A DNA stretch of 64,000 nt from positions 1,178,001 through 1,242,000 of the forward strand of contig NZ_CP041745.1 of NCBI RefSeq assembly GCF_007556815.1, in the 5' to 3' direction. Positions 28,198 to 35,123 of this stretch are shown one piece after another. A model generated the notes under the pieces. That model was not told where the DNA came from, did no database searches, and saw nothing but the letters and a program-made list of their open reading frames with translations. Source of the stretch: Paraburkholderia megapolitana. GTDB taxonomy: Bacteria; Pseudomonadota; Gammaproteobacteria; Burkholderiales; Burkholderiaceae. Positions within the stretch are counted from its first letter, which is position 1. Every line of letters starts with the position of its first letter. The position numbers and the translations under genes were made by a program.

Positions 28198-29181
28198 TTA
28201 CTCGTCCCGCACGCTATCGTCCTTCTTGAAGGTCAATTCCATCGTGTGCCACGCGTCGGCCTGACCGGGCTTGCCCATCGTTTTGTCGAGGTTGATCAGA
28301 CTCTCCCGCGATGTGACGATTTGCGCATCGTTCTCCGGTGGATTTTCTCTCGCGACACGTACCTGTGCCCGATCCAGCACGTAGCCGTTTTCCTTCGCCA
28401 TATCGAGCAGATCGCTCGCCGACCGGATGTTCAGGCCTTTTGATTCGGTGTACGCGTGCTGCGAGCCGTACGTCGACAGAGAAAATCTGTCGCCGTCCTT
28501 CTGCACGTGAGCAGCATGGGTGAAGGTGTTCGCGAGTTCGTTGTCGTTCATGTAAGGCGCCACGTAGGCCATCACGATGCGATCGGCTTCGCCGGGCTTC
28601 ACGTGCCCATTCAGGACGGCACTCGAGAAGTCCATCGCGGCTGTGACTTCGATGTCCTTGTTGTTGCCAAGTCCGCTTTTCTCGCCCTTCGCGTGGGCTA
28701 CCGCTTCCGAATCCGTTTCGATGCCCTTGACCGCGGCGTTCGGATAGTGTGTCTTCGCGGCCAGCAATTCGTTGCCCTCCGCGTAACCGATTACCACCAC
28801 ATTGCGGACCGCCTCAGCCGACTTCTGCGTTTCGCTGGATGCGGCCCATTTCACGTTTTCGGACGTCGGCTGTGCCGGGCGATCCGGCATGGCGTTGAGA
28901 CGTCCGAGTTTGCCGTAGCGGTTCGCCATTGCCGCGTACGGTTGCCTCGGCGACCCCGGCAGTGAGGACATCGGACGTGGGGCGCTTGACGACATCCGGC
29001 GCAAGCCTGCGCCCGTGCCGGAGATCCCGGCAAGCTGCGGCGGCACCGAGCTCGTTGGGCTGGTCGGACTCGTAGGGCTCGTCGGCCCACGCGTTCCTGT
29101 GTTCTTCGCCGCGTTGGTGGTCGATTCGGCGAAACCGGTTGCGAGGCGACCGGCGAGCTGGCGGACCGAATTGGAACGCAT
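28198..29181 (-). CDS. unrecognised protein, disordered N-terminus plus methyltransferase-like core
   Basis: 327 residues; family not recognised. Residues 1-110 are Ser/Pro/Thr/Ala-rich and include a TSP tripeptide repeat at about 34-44, with no signal peptide or membrane segment. From about 127 the pattern resembles a class I SAM-methyltransferase: VVVIGYAEGNE as motif I, an acidic VKGIETD at the end of strand 2, then ADRIVMAYVAPYMND in the motif IV position. Glycine spacing in motif I is atypical, so this is tentative. ATG 29181 has GGAG about 10 nt upstream. It lies 145 bp behind the frameshifted membrane protein gene on the same strand. A secreted-effector role is possible but unproven. 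Confidence 0.7.
   Translation of the reverse strand: MRSNSVRQLAGRLATGFAESTTNAAKNTGTRGPTSPTSPTSPTSSVPPQLAGISGTGAGLRRMSSSAPRPMSSLPGSPRQPYAAMANRYGKLGRLNAMPDRPAQPTSENVKWAASSETQKSAEAVRNVVVIGYAEGNELLAAKTHYPNAAVKGIETDSEAVAHAKGEKSGLGNNKDIEVTAAMDFSSAVLNGHVKPGEADRIVMAYVAPYMNDNELANTFTHAAHVQKDGDRFSLSTYGSQHAYTESKGLNIRSASDLLDMAKENGYVLDRAQVRVARENPPENDAQIVTSRESLINLDKTMGKPGQADAWHTMELTFKKDDSVRDE
29047..29082 (-). repeat. degenerate 9-bp tandem repeat encoding Thr-Ser-Pro
   Basis: Four adjacent 9-bp units, each with two or three differences, encode TSPTSPTSPTSS in the disordered N-terminus of the methyltransferase-like protein. The degeneracy points to an older expansion than the perfect repeat in tamB. Confidence 0.8.
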
Positions 29182-29285
29182 GATGTTTCTCCAAAGAAGC
29201 AAGTGTCAGCCGAAGGCTCGGCTCGTGTCGCGTAATACGAAACGAATCGCGCCCGGAAACGACAGCAGATGAAAAGAACCCGGAG

Positions 29286-29312
29286 CCGGCCGCGCCAGGC
29301 GGCGCGGCCGTG
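29286..29312 (-). terminator. hairpin between the two unrecognised minus-strand genes
   Basis: CGGCCGCGCC, a 4-nt loop and GGCGCGGCCG form a perfect 10-bp stem about 15 bp after the upstream gene's stop. On minus it is followed by a short pyrimidine tract (ttctttt) about 12 nt later, so termination may be weak. It could separate expression of the two genes. Confidence 0.45.
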
Positions 29313-29326
29313 CATCGCGGTATGGG

Positions 29327-30777
29327 CTAGCGAGGCGCGGAAGCGGGTTCCGCGGGTTCATCTGTAGCGGGTGCACGGTTTCGCTGCGGTAGCGTTCCGG
29401 CGAGTTTGCCGAGCAAGGTGAAGTAGCAGATCACGACGGGGATGAAGCTGAGTCCGTCCATCATCGCATTGGCGTTCATGTTGGCCATTTCGCGTGATTG
29501 ACCGCGCTTCATGAGTTCTTCGCGAACGGCGGGAATCGCGGACTGTATCAAGCCATACCCAACCGTCGAAGCCCCGACGATCCCCATTCGTTGCGTGACC
29601 TGCGAGATCACATGCGCGACCTGCTGTAGGCCCTCACGACCATCATTAAAGGTTCCCATCGCCGCTTCGACTGCGGCGCCAATGTCCGGCGTGGGATTCG
29701 CCCCCGGCTTGAAGAGCAGCTTCGACTGCGACTTGCCGTCAGGCCCTCAATCTCGATCCGGCTATTGGCCTGGAGGGCCTGCATCAGAATCGGAGTGAGG
29801 GCACCGGCTAGAAGCGATGTCAATATGGCTACGGCATAGCCGGCGCCCGCTGACAGCCCCGCGTTTGCCGTTACCGCGCCGCGTACCGCATTGAGGCCGC
29901 CGAAGGACAGGATGCCAGCCGCGATGTTTCTCCAGGAGTCGACAGCATATTGCGACTTCGCCGCGTCCTGCGCCGTGCGGATCGCCTCGATTTGCGCGGA
30001 ACGGTTTGGGGCGTCATGCGGCACCATTAGCTCAGCGTCTGCCGGTGCCAACTTCGTGCCGGTGCCCAGGGTCTTCGACATTAGTGCGATTGCAGCGGGC
30101 GCCGCTGCTGCCGCCGCCACCGTATTGCCGACGCCCCCCAACCCGGCACCGATCAAGACGGCCTCCATTTGTTTGAGCACCTGCTGGCCGAACTCCGGGT
30201 TTACCGTGTGCTCGATAGTCGATCCGACGCCTCGGAATGCACCGAATGTGATCGCTGCACCGACACCGCCACCGGCCGCCACCGGCAGTGCCGCTTTAAC
30301 ATAGTCCCAGAGACGCGCGGGTGAATCCACGTTCTGTGGTAGCGCCTGGTTGGAGAGGTGGTCCATCGCGCTCTCGATATCGCCCCGCTCCCGATTGCTC
30401 GACAAGGCACCGGACGACTGCTGCTGCACCGGCTGGAGCGAGCGCACGCTCAGTTGCCGCGAAACGGGCTGCATCTCCACAACGTCACCCGACTGCGCGC
30501 CCGGTGCCTCTTCACTCCCGCGCAACGCGGGGGAGTGAAGAGACTCCAGCGAGGCACGTCGTCGCGTTCCGGTCGAGACGCGCGACAGCGACGGATCGCC
30601 TTCGGGGCCACTTCGCGGTGGAGCACCCGCCAGCGGCAGGTGCTCCTTCGAAAGCCGGCTCTGTGACGGCGTGCCAGGGCGGCTCGTCGACGCTGCGGCC
30701 GTTGTATCGACCGTTGCCGGAAAATGAGTGGACGAAGGGCTGGACGGCGTCGAGCCGATTCCGTTGCCGTGGGCCAT
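29327..30777 (-). pseudogene. frameshifted glycine-rich multi-pass membrane protein, family unrecognised
   Basis: Two reading frames form one gene. The upstream frame starts at ATG 30777 (strong AGGAGG site) with a 150-residue Ser/Pro/Arg-rich region, then Gly/Ala-rich hydrophobic segments, and degrades after IEIEG at about 29746. Shifting one base there (restoring a G in the GGG at 29744-29746) continues as PDGKSQSKLLFKPGANPTPD and joins without a stop to the frame ending at 29327. That part has two further hydrophobic segments (VGASTVGYGLIQSAIPAV, FIPVVICYFTLLGKL). Intact length would be about 483 residues. It is either a true frameshift or a sequencing error. No known family was identified. 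Confidence 0.72.
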
Positions 30778-31084
30778 GGTGCTCCTCCTGATATGAATGG
30801 CGAAAAAAACCGGACCTTCGCATGTCATTCGGGGAGTGCGTGCTGCTCGTGCTACGAACGCTCGAACCTTTCGCAAATGCTTCGACGCATGTGTGTGCGT
30901 TCGAAACACCGTGCCGCCGAACCATGGCATCCGTCTATCTATGGGTGCCCATTAGAGCAGTGCAGCGCGGCGCCTGGCGGGACAACACGAAATGACGTCG
31001 CGTCACGCGAATGCGCGTGCGCCGATTCATTCCGTGTACATATGTGGTGGGATAGCGGTGCGGCGATCCACTCGCCGCGCAGGG
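30778..31084. other. intergenic region upstream of the frameshifted gene
   Basis: About 307 bp between the membrane-protein gene (start 30777) and the end of the response-regulator gene (31085), both on minus. It contains several TTCG tetramers on the minus strand but not at the 16-nt spacing of an hrpII box. No gene is supported. It presumably carries the promoter of the downstream pair. Confidence 0.5.
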
Positions 31085-31729
31085 TCAGTTCTTGCGCCGG
31101 TACTCGACCGCGAACTTGATCAGCTCCGCCTGTCCTTCGATATCGAGCTTACGTTTGAGGTTGAGCCGGTGCGTTTCCACCGTGCGTACCGATAGCCCAT
31201 TGCGTTGCGCGATCTGCTTGCTCGACAGGCCGTCGGCGAGGGCGTCGAGAATCTCGCGCTCACGCGGCGTCAGCTGTTCGACCGGCATCTGCATCGCGGA
31301 CGCCTGGATCATGCGCGCGCCGAGTTCCGTGCTGAAGAACCGCTCGCCGCGCAGCACCGCATCGATCGCGTGGATGATCTCCGTCGCCGGCGAGTCCTTC
31401 AGCACGTACCCGCTCGCACCGGCGCGCACTGCCTGCGTCACGTACTGAACGTTGTCGTGCATCGAGAGCATCAGCACGCGGATCGCAGGGAAGCGCTCGT
31501 GAAAGACGGCTGCCAGTTCGATACCGTTCATTCCCTTCATGCCGACATCCATCAGGACGAGATCGGGTTCATGTTGCGCGGCGAGCGCGAGCGCCTCGTC
31601 GGCATTGCCCGCTTCGCCGACAACTGTGAAAGTCGGCACCGCATCGAGCCGCGCACGCAAACCATCGCGCACGAGCGGATGATCGTCGACCAGCATCAGA
31701 CGCGCAGGGGAGGATGAAACGTCGTTCAT
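31085..31729 (-). CDS. NarL/LuxR-family response regulator
   Basis: 214 residues. Receiver domain with acidic pair D15/D16 (LMLVDDHPLVRDG), the phospho-acceptor Asp at about 61 (VLMDVGMKGMNG) and the Lys in YVLKDSP. Linker, then a LuxR helix-turn-helix, LTPREREILDALADGLSSKQIA and LSVRTVETHRLNLKRKL. It is the cognate regulator of the histidine kinase 12 bp upstream on the same strand. The pair diverges from the DUF3311-symporter genes, so control of those transport genes is likely. Confidence 0.92.
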   Translation of the reverse strand: MNDVSSSPARLMLVDDHPLVRDGLRARLDAVPTFTVVGEAGNADEALALAAQHEPDLVLMDVGMKGMNGIELAAVFHERFPAIRVLMLSMHDNVQYVTQAVRAGASGYVLKDSPATEIIHAIDAVLRGERFFSTELGARMIQASAMQMPVEQLTPREREILDALADGLSSKQIAQRNGLSVRTVETHRLNLKRKLDIEGQAELIKFAVEYRRKN

Positions 31730-31741
31730 GTTGAATGTCCT

Positions 31742-33139
31742 TCAGACCGGTAGACGCTGCGCGCCATTTGCGAGCGGCACGCGCGCGGTGAGGATCGTAT
31801 GGCCCGCCTGCGACGCCAGCGACAAGGTGCCGGCGAGCCGCTCGAGCCGCTCGCGCATGTTGCGCAGCCCCACGCCGCCACGCGAACCGGCAAATGCATA
31901 GGCGACGTCGAAGCCGCAACCGTTGTCGAACATCGACAGCGTGACGGCATCGGCCGAGATGTCGAGCGAGAGCGTTGCGCGGGTGGCCCGCGAGTGACGC
32001 ACGACGTTGGTCAGCGCTTCCTGCGCGATGCGGAACAGCACGATGTTGACCGCATCCGGCAGCGGCGTTGCGCTCGTCTGGCCAGTCTGCGAAAAGCCGA
32101 TACCCATGCCGGCTTGGTCGCTGAGTTCGCGCGTCAGCTGTTCGAGCGCGGCAGCGAGGCCGAGATCGTCGAGCATAGCGGGCCGCAGCGCGTGCGAGAT
32201 GCGGCGCACTTCGCGCAGCGTGTCGCCGAGCCGCGTGAGACTTGTCGAGAGTGCCGCTTGCGCCGCCGGTATGCGGACGTCGCTGCGTTCGAGATGCGCC
32301 ATCGCCGATTCGAGCAGCAATTTTACGGACACCATCATCTGGCTGATGCCATCGTGCAGCTCACGCGAGAGCCGCGCGCGTTCGGTCTCCTGCGACTCGA
32401 CCACCTGCTGCGCAAGCCGTTTCAGTTTCGCGTCTGCGCTACGGTATTCGCTGACGTTCAGCACCAGAGCGCAGGCTGCGATCACGCCGAGACCCGCAAG
32501 CGCAATCGCACCGATCCACATCATCGTGTGATCGATGTTCGCCGATGCACGCTGATCGATCTGCGCGAGTGTCGTGTTGACGTCATCCAGATAGATGCCG
32601 GTGCCGATCATCCATCCCCAGCGCTCGAGCGGCACGACATAGCCGAGCTTCGGCTCGAGCCGGCCCGTCGACGGACGATTCCACACGTAACGCACATAGC
32701 CGCCGCCGCGCGCTGCCGCTGCAACTAGCTGCTGGATCGGCAGCGCGCCTTGCGGATCGCGCATGGTCCACAGGTCCTGACCCACCAGGTCCGATTGACG
32801 TGGATGCATCAGCGATCGCCCATGCATGTCGTAGACGAAGAAATAGCCGTCCGGGCCGAAGTCCATCTTTTTCAGCACGTCGAGCGCCCGCAGGCGCAGC
32901 ATCGCGTCGTCGCGCGCATTGTTGTGATCGGTGTCGTAGAGCGGGGCGATCGCGCTGGTTGCGAGCTCGACGTAGTGCTTCAGTTCGATCTGCTTGCTCG
33001 ACAGGTACGCAGCCTGCGTCGTTGCGTGCTGTGTGTCGGCAAGCACCCGCGCCTGCTCGCGCACGCCGAATTCGATACCGGCGATCGCCGCCAGGAACGG
33101 CACGATGGCGAGCAGAAACATCTTCGCTTTGAGGTTCAT
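31742..33139 (-). CDS. Cache-domain sensor histidine kinase (HisKA_3)
   Basis: 465-residue inner-membrane sensor. TM1 (KMFLLAIVPFLAAIAGIEF, about 6-24), a periplasmic single-Cache domain (HGRSLMHPRQSDLVGQDLW, WNRPSTGRLEPKLGYVVPL, WGWMIGTGIYLDD), TM2 (MWIGAIALAGLGVIAACALVL), then the HisKA_3 dimerisation box ERARLSRELHDGISQ with the phospho-His and a HATPase_c domain (VVRHSRATRATL, GGVGLRNMRERL). Cache domains of this type often bind small carboxylates; the neighbouring transporter suggests a monocarboxylate ligand, which is an inference. ATG 33139 was chosen at the TM1 start. Confidence 0.9.
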   Translation of the reverse strand: MNLKAKMFLLAIVPFLAAIAGIEFGVREQARVLADTQHATTQAAYLSSKQIELKHYVELATSAIAPLYDTDHNNARDDAMLRLRALDVLKKMDFGPDGYFFVYDMHGRSLMHPRQSDLVGQDLWTMRDPQGALPIQQLVAAAARGGGYVRYVWNRPSTGRLEPKLGYVVPLERWGWMIGTGIYLDDVNTTLAQIDQRASANIDHTMMWIGAIALAGLGVIAACALVLNVSEYRSADAKLKRLAQQVVESQETERARLSRELHDGISQMMVSVKLLLESAMAHLERSDVRIPAAQAALSTSLTRLGDTLREVRRISHALRPAMLDDLGLAAALEQLTRELSDQAGMGIGFSQTGQTSATPLPDAVNIVLFRIAQEALTNVVRHSRATRATLSLDISADAVTLSMFDNGCGFDVAYAFAGSRGGVGLRNMRERLERLAGTLSLASQAGHTILTARVPLANGAQRLPV

Positions 33140-33166
33140 CGCTGAAAAGGGGTAACAGATTGTCTG

Positions 33167-33181
33167 CGTAGTACTACGTAG
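33167..33181. promoter_or_regulatory. palindrome in the kinase/transporter divergent promoter
   Basis: CGTAGTACTACG is a perfect 12-bp palindrome, overlapped by a second palindrome CTACGTAG, and followed about 8 bp on by a related TTACGTATTCG. It lies 28 bp upstream of the kinase start and about 210 bp upstream of the DUF3311 start. The position between a NarL-type system and a divergent transporter makes it a good candidate response-regulator site. Confidence 0.5.
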
Positions 33182-33387
33182 TCGGGTTACGTATTCGTGC
33201 GCTTGTCGCGACGGCGGCAACAGCGAATACTACGCCGCCGGGCACCGCATGCTTCCCACTGTGTGTCCCGGCTTGCGTGTCGTCGCAGAGAAACAGCTCG
33301 ACGATCCGCGCAAATCATCGCATGGCCTGGCGGACGCCGCAGTGTACGGCCCAGGTACCCCGATTCAATAAACCAGAGGAGACAATC

Positions 33388-33585
33388 ATGGAGTCTACCG
33401 ATCAGTCTGGCCGTTCATGGCTATGGCTCATCTTGCTCGTGCCGTACATCGCGCTGCTGTGGCTGCCGTTCTATAACGACGCGCGTCCTTCATTTGCGGG
33501 CTTTCCGTTCTTCTACTGGTATCAGTTCCTCTGGGTGCCGCTGACGTCGCTCCTGATCTACGTCGTCTACCGGAGGATCAAATGA
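33388..33585 (+). CDS. DUF3311 small membrane protein (symporter companion)
   Basis: 65 residues with two hydrophobic segments (LWLILLVPYIALLWLPFY; FFYWYQFLWVPLTSLLIYVVY) and a basic C-terminus. DUF3311 proteins are usually encoded directly before a sodium:solute symporter and probably act as its small subunit. The last four bases overlap the symporter ATG (ATGA), so the two are translationally coupled. RBS AGAGGAG about 10 nt before ATG 33388. Confidence 0.9.
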   Translation: MESTDQSGRSWLWLILLVPYIALLWLPFYNDARPSFAGFPFFYWYQFLWVPLTSLLIYVVYRRIK

Positions 33586-35060
33586 GCGATGTGAATCCCA
33601 TCAATCCGGTAGCGATGAGCGTTTTCGTCGCGTTCTTCGTGCTGGTTACCGTGGTCGGCTTCTTCGCCGCGCGCTGGAAACGCGGCGACCTGACGCAATT
33701 GCACGAATGGGGGCTCGGCGGACGACAGTTCGGCACCGTCATCTCGTGGTTTCTCGTCGGTGGCGATTTCTATACGGCGTACACCGTGATTGCCGTGCCG
33801 GCACTCGTGTATTCGGTGGGGGCTTATGGTTTCTTCGCGCTGCCGTACACGATCATCGTGTACCCGTTCGTGTTTGCCGTGATGCCGCGACTGTGGAAGA
33901 TCTCGAAGGCGAAGGATCACATCACCGCGGCCGACTACGTGCAGGGCGAATACGGCGGCAAGTGGTTCCCCGCCGCCGTTGCACTGACCGGCATCATCGC
34001 GACGATGCCGTACATCGCGTTGCAACTGGTGGGCATGCAGGTCGTGATCAAGGGACTTGGTGTCACGGGTGAACTGCCGCTGATCGTCGCCTTCGTGATC
34101 CTCGCGCTTTACACGTACACGAGTGGCCTGCGCGCGCCGGCCATGATCGCGTTCGTCAAGGACATCATGATCTATATCGTCGTGATCGCGGCGATCTGGC
34201 TGATTCCGGTGAAGCTCGGTGGCTATGGTCATGTGTTCGATGCCGCCGACCAGTACTTCCAGGCAAAGGGCGGCGCAACCGGCATCCTGCTCAAGCCGAC
34301 GCAGTTCACGGCCTATGCATCGCTGGCACTCGGTTCGGCGCTTGCCGCGTTCATGTATCCGCACACGATGACCGCGGTGCTGTCGTCGTCGTCCGCGGCG
34401 ACGGTGCGCAAGAACGCGATCTTCCTGCCGGCCTATACGCTGCTGCTTGGTCTCATTGCGCTGCTCGGCTATATGGCGATCGCGGCTGGCGTGCACGTGA
34501 AGTCGGCCTCGGATGTCGTGCCCGCGCTGTTCACTACGCTGTTTCCGTCATGGTTCGTCGGCTTCGCGGCGGCGGCGATTGCGATCAGCGCGCTGGTGCC
34601 GGCAGCCATCATGTCGATCGGTGCAGCCAATCTGTTCACGCGTAACCTGTGGCGCCCGCTCGTGTCGCCGGACATGACGTCGCAGGCGGAAGCGTCGACA
34701 GCGAAGATCGTTTCGCTTGCGGTGAAGTTCGGTGCGCTGGTGTTTATCGTCGTGCTGCCGACGCAGTATGCGATCGACCTGCAACTGCTCGGCGGCGTGT
34801 GGATCCTGCAGATCTTCCCGGCGATCGTGTTCTCGCTGTACACGCGGCGGCTGAATACGCCGGGGCTGTTCCTCGGCTGGCTGGCGGGGATCGTGACTGG
34901 CACGGGACTCGCGATCGCGCAGGGGCTCAAGCCGGTGTTCGCGCTGCATGTGGGCGAGGCCACGTATCCGCTGTATATCGGCTTGATCGCGCTGGTGCTG
35001 AATATCGTCGTGACGTTTGTGGTGTCGATGGTGACGCCGAAGCGCGCAGCCGTTGTTTAA
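33582..35060 (+). CDS. sodium:solute symporter, likely monocarboxylate (MctP-like)
   Basis: 492-residue protein of the SSS family with about 13 membrane segments. Visible features are GVIGFFAARWKR-like helix end at about 22-35, the WGLGGRQFGTVISWFLVGGDFYTAY segment (split), and AFMYPHTMTAVLSSSSAATVRKN, characteristic of the family. The order DUF3311-SSS with a divergent two-component system matches the monocarboxylate (pyruvate, lactate, acetate) transporters of proteobacteria such as Rhizobium MctP. Substrate assignment is by context only. Confidence 0.9.
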   Translation: MSDVNPINPVAMSVFVAFFVLVTVVGFFAARWKRGDLTQLHEWGLGGRQFGTVISWFLVGGDFYTAYTVIAVPALVYSVGAYGFFALPYTIIVYPFVFAVMPRLWKISKAKDHITAADYVQGEYGGKWFPAAVALTGIIATMPYIALQLVGMQVVIKGLGVTGELPLIVAFVILALYTYTSGLRAPAMIAFVKDIMIYIVVIAAIWLIPVKLGGYGHVFDAADQYFQAKGGATGILLKPTQFTAYASLALGSALAAFMYPHTMTAVLSSSSAATVRKNAIFLPAYTLLLGLIALLGYMAIAAGVHVKSASDVVPALFTTLFPSWFVGFAAAAIAISALVPAAIMSIGAANLFTRNLWRPLVSPDMTSQAEASTAKIVSLAVKFGALVFIVVLPTQYAIDLQLLGGVWILQIFPAIVFSLYTRRLNTPGLFLGWLAGIVTGTGLAIAQGLKPVFALHVGEATYPLYIGLIALVLNIVVTFVVSMVTPKRAAVV

Positions 35061-35074
35061 GCATGCTGTGTCGA

Positions 35075-35109
35075 CCGGGTCGGCTCGCGAGTATCGCGAG
35101 CCGACCCGG
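35075..35109. terminator. 16-bp perfect hairpin between symporter and ppc
   Basis: CCGGGTCGGCTCGCGA, a 3-nt GTA loop and its exact complement lie 14 bp after the symporter stop and 15 bp after the ppc stop (converging genes). There is no long T-run, but the strength of the stem and its position indicate a shared 3' end structure. Confidence 0.7.
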
Positions 35110-35123
35110 CGACGGTGTTTCTG

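Noticed and set aside
29600..29760. Programmed -1 frameshifting in the membrane protein gene
   Set aside because: No X-XXY-YYZ slippery heptamer or following strong stem was found at the shift point, so mutation or error is more likely.
30778..30960. hrpII/PIP-like box (TTCG-N16-TTCG) upstream of the putative effector gene
   Set aside because: Several TTCG tetramers occur on the minus strand, but spacings are 4, 12 and similar, not 16; the closest 16-nt spaced site lacks one matching base.
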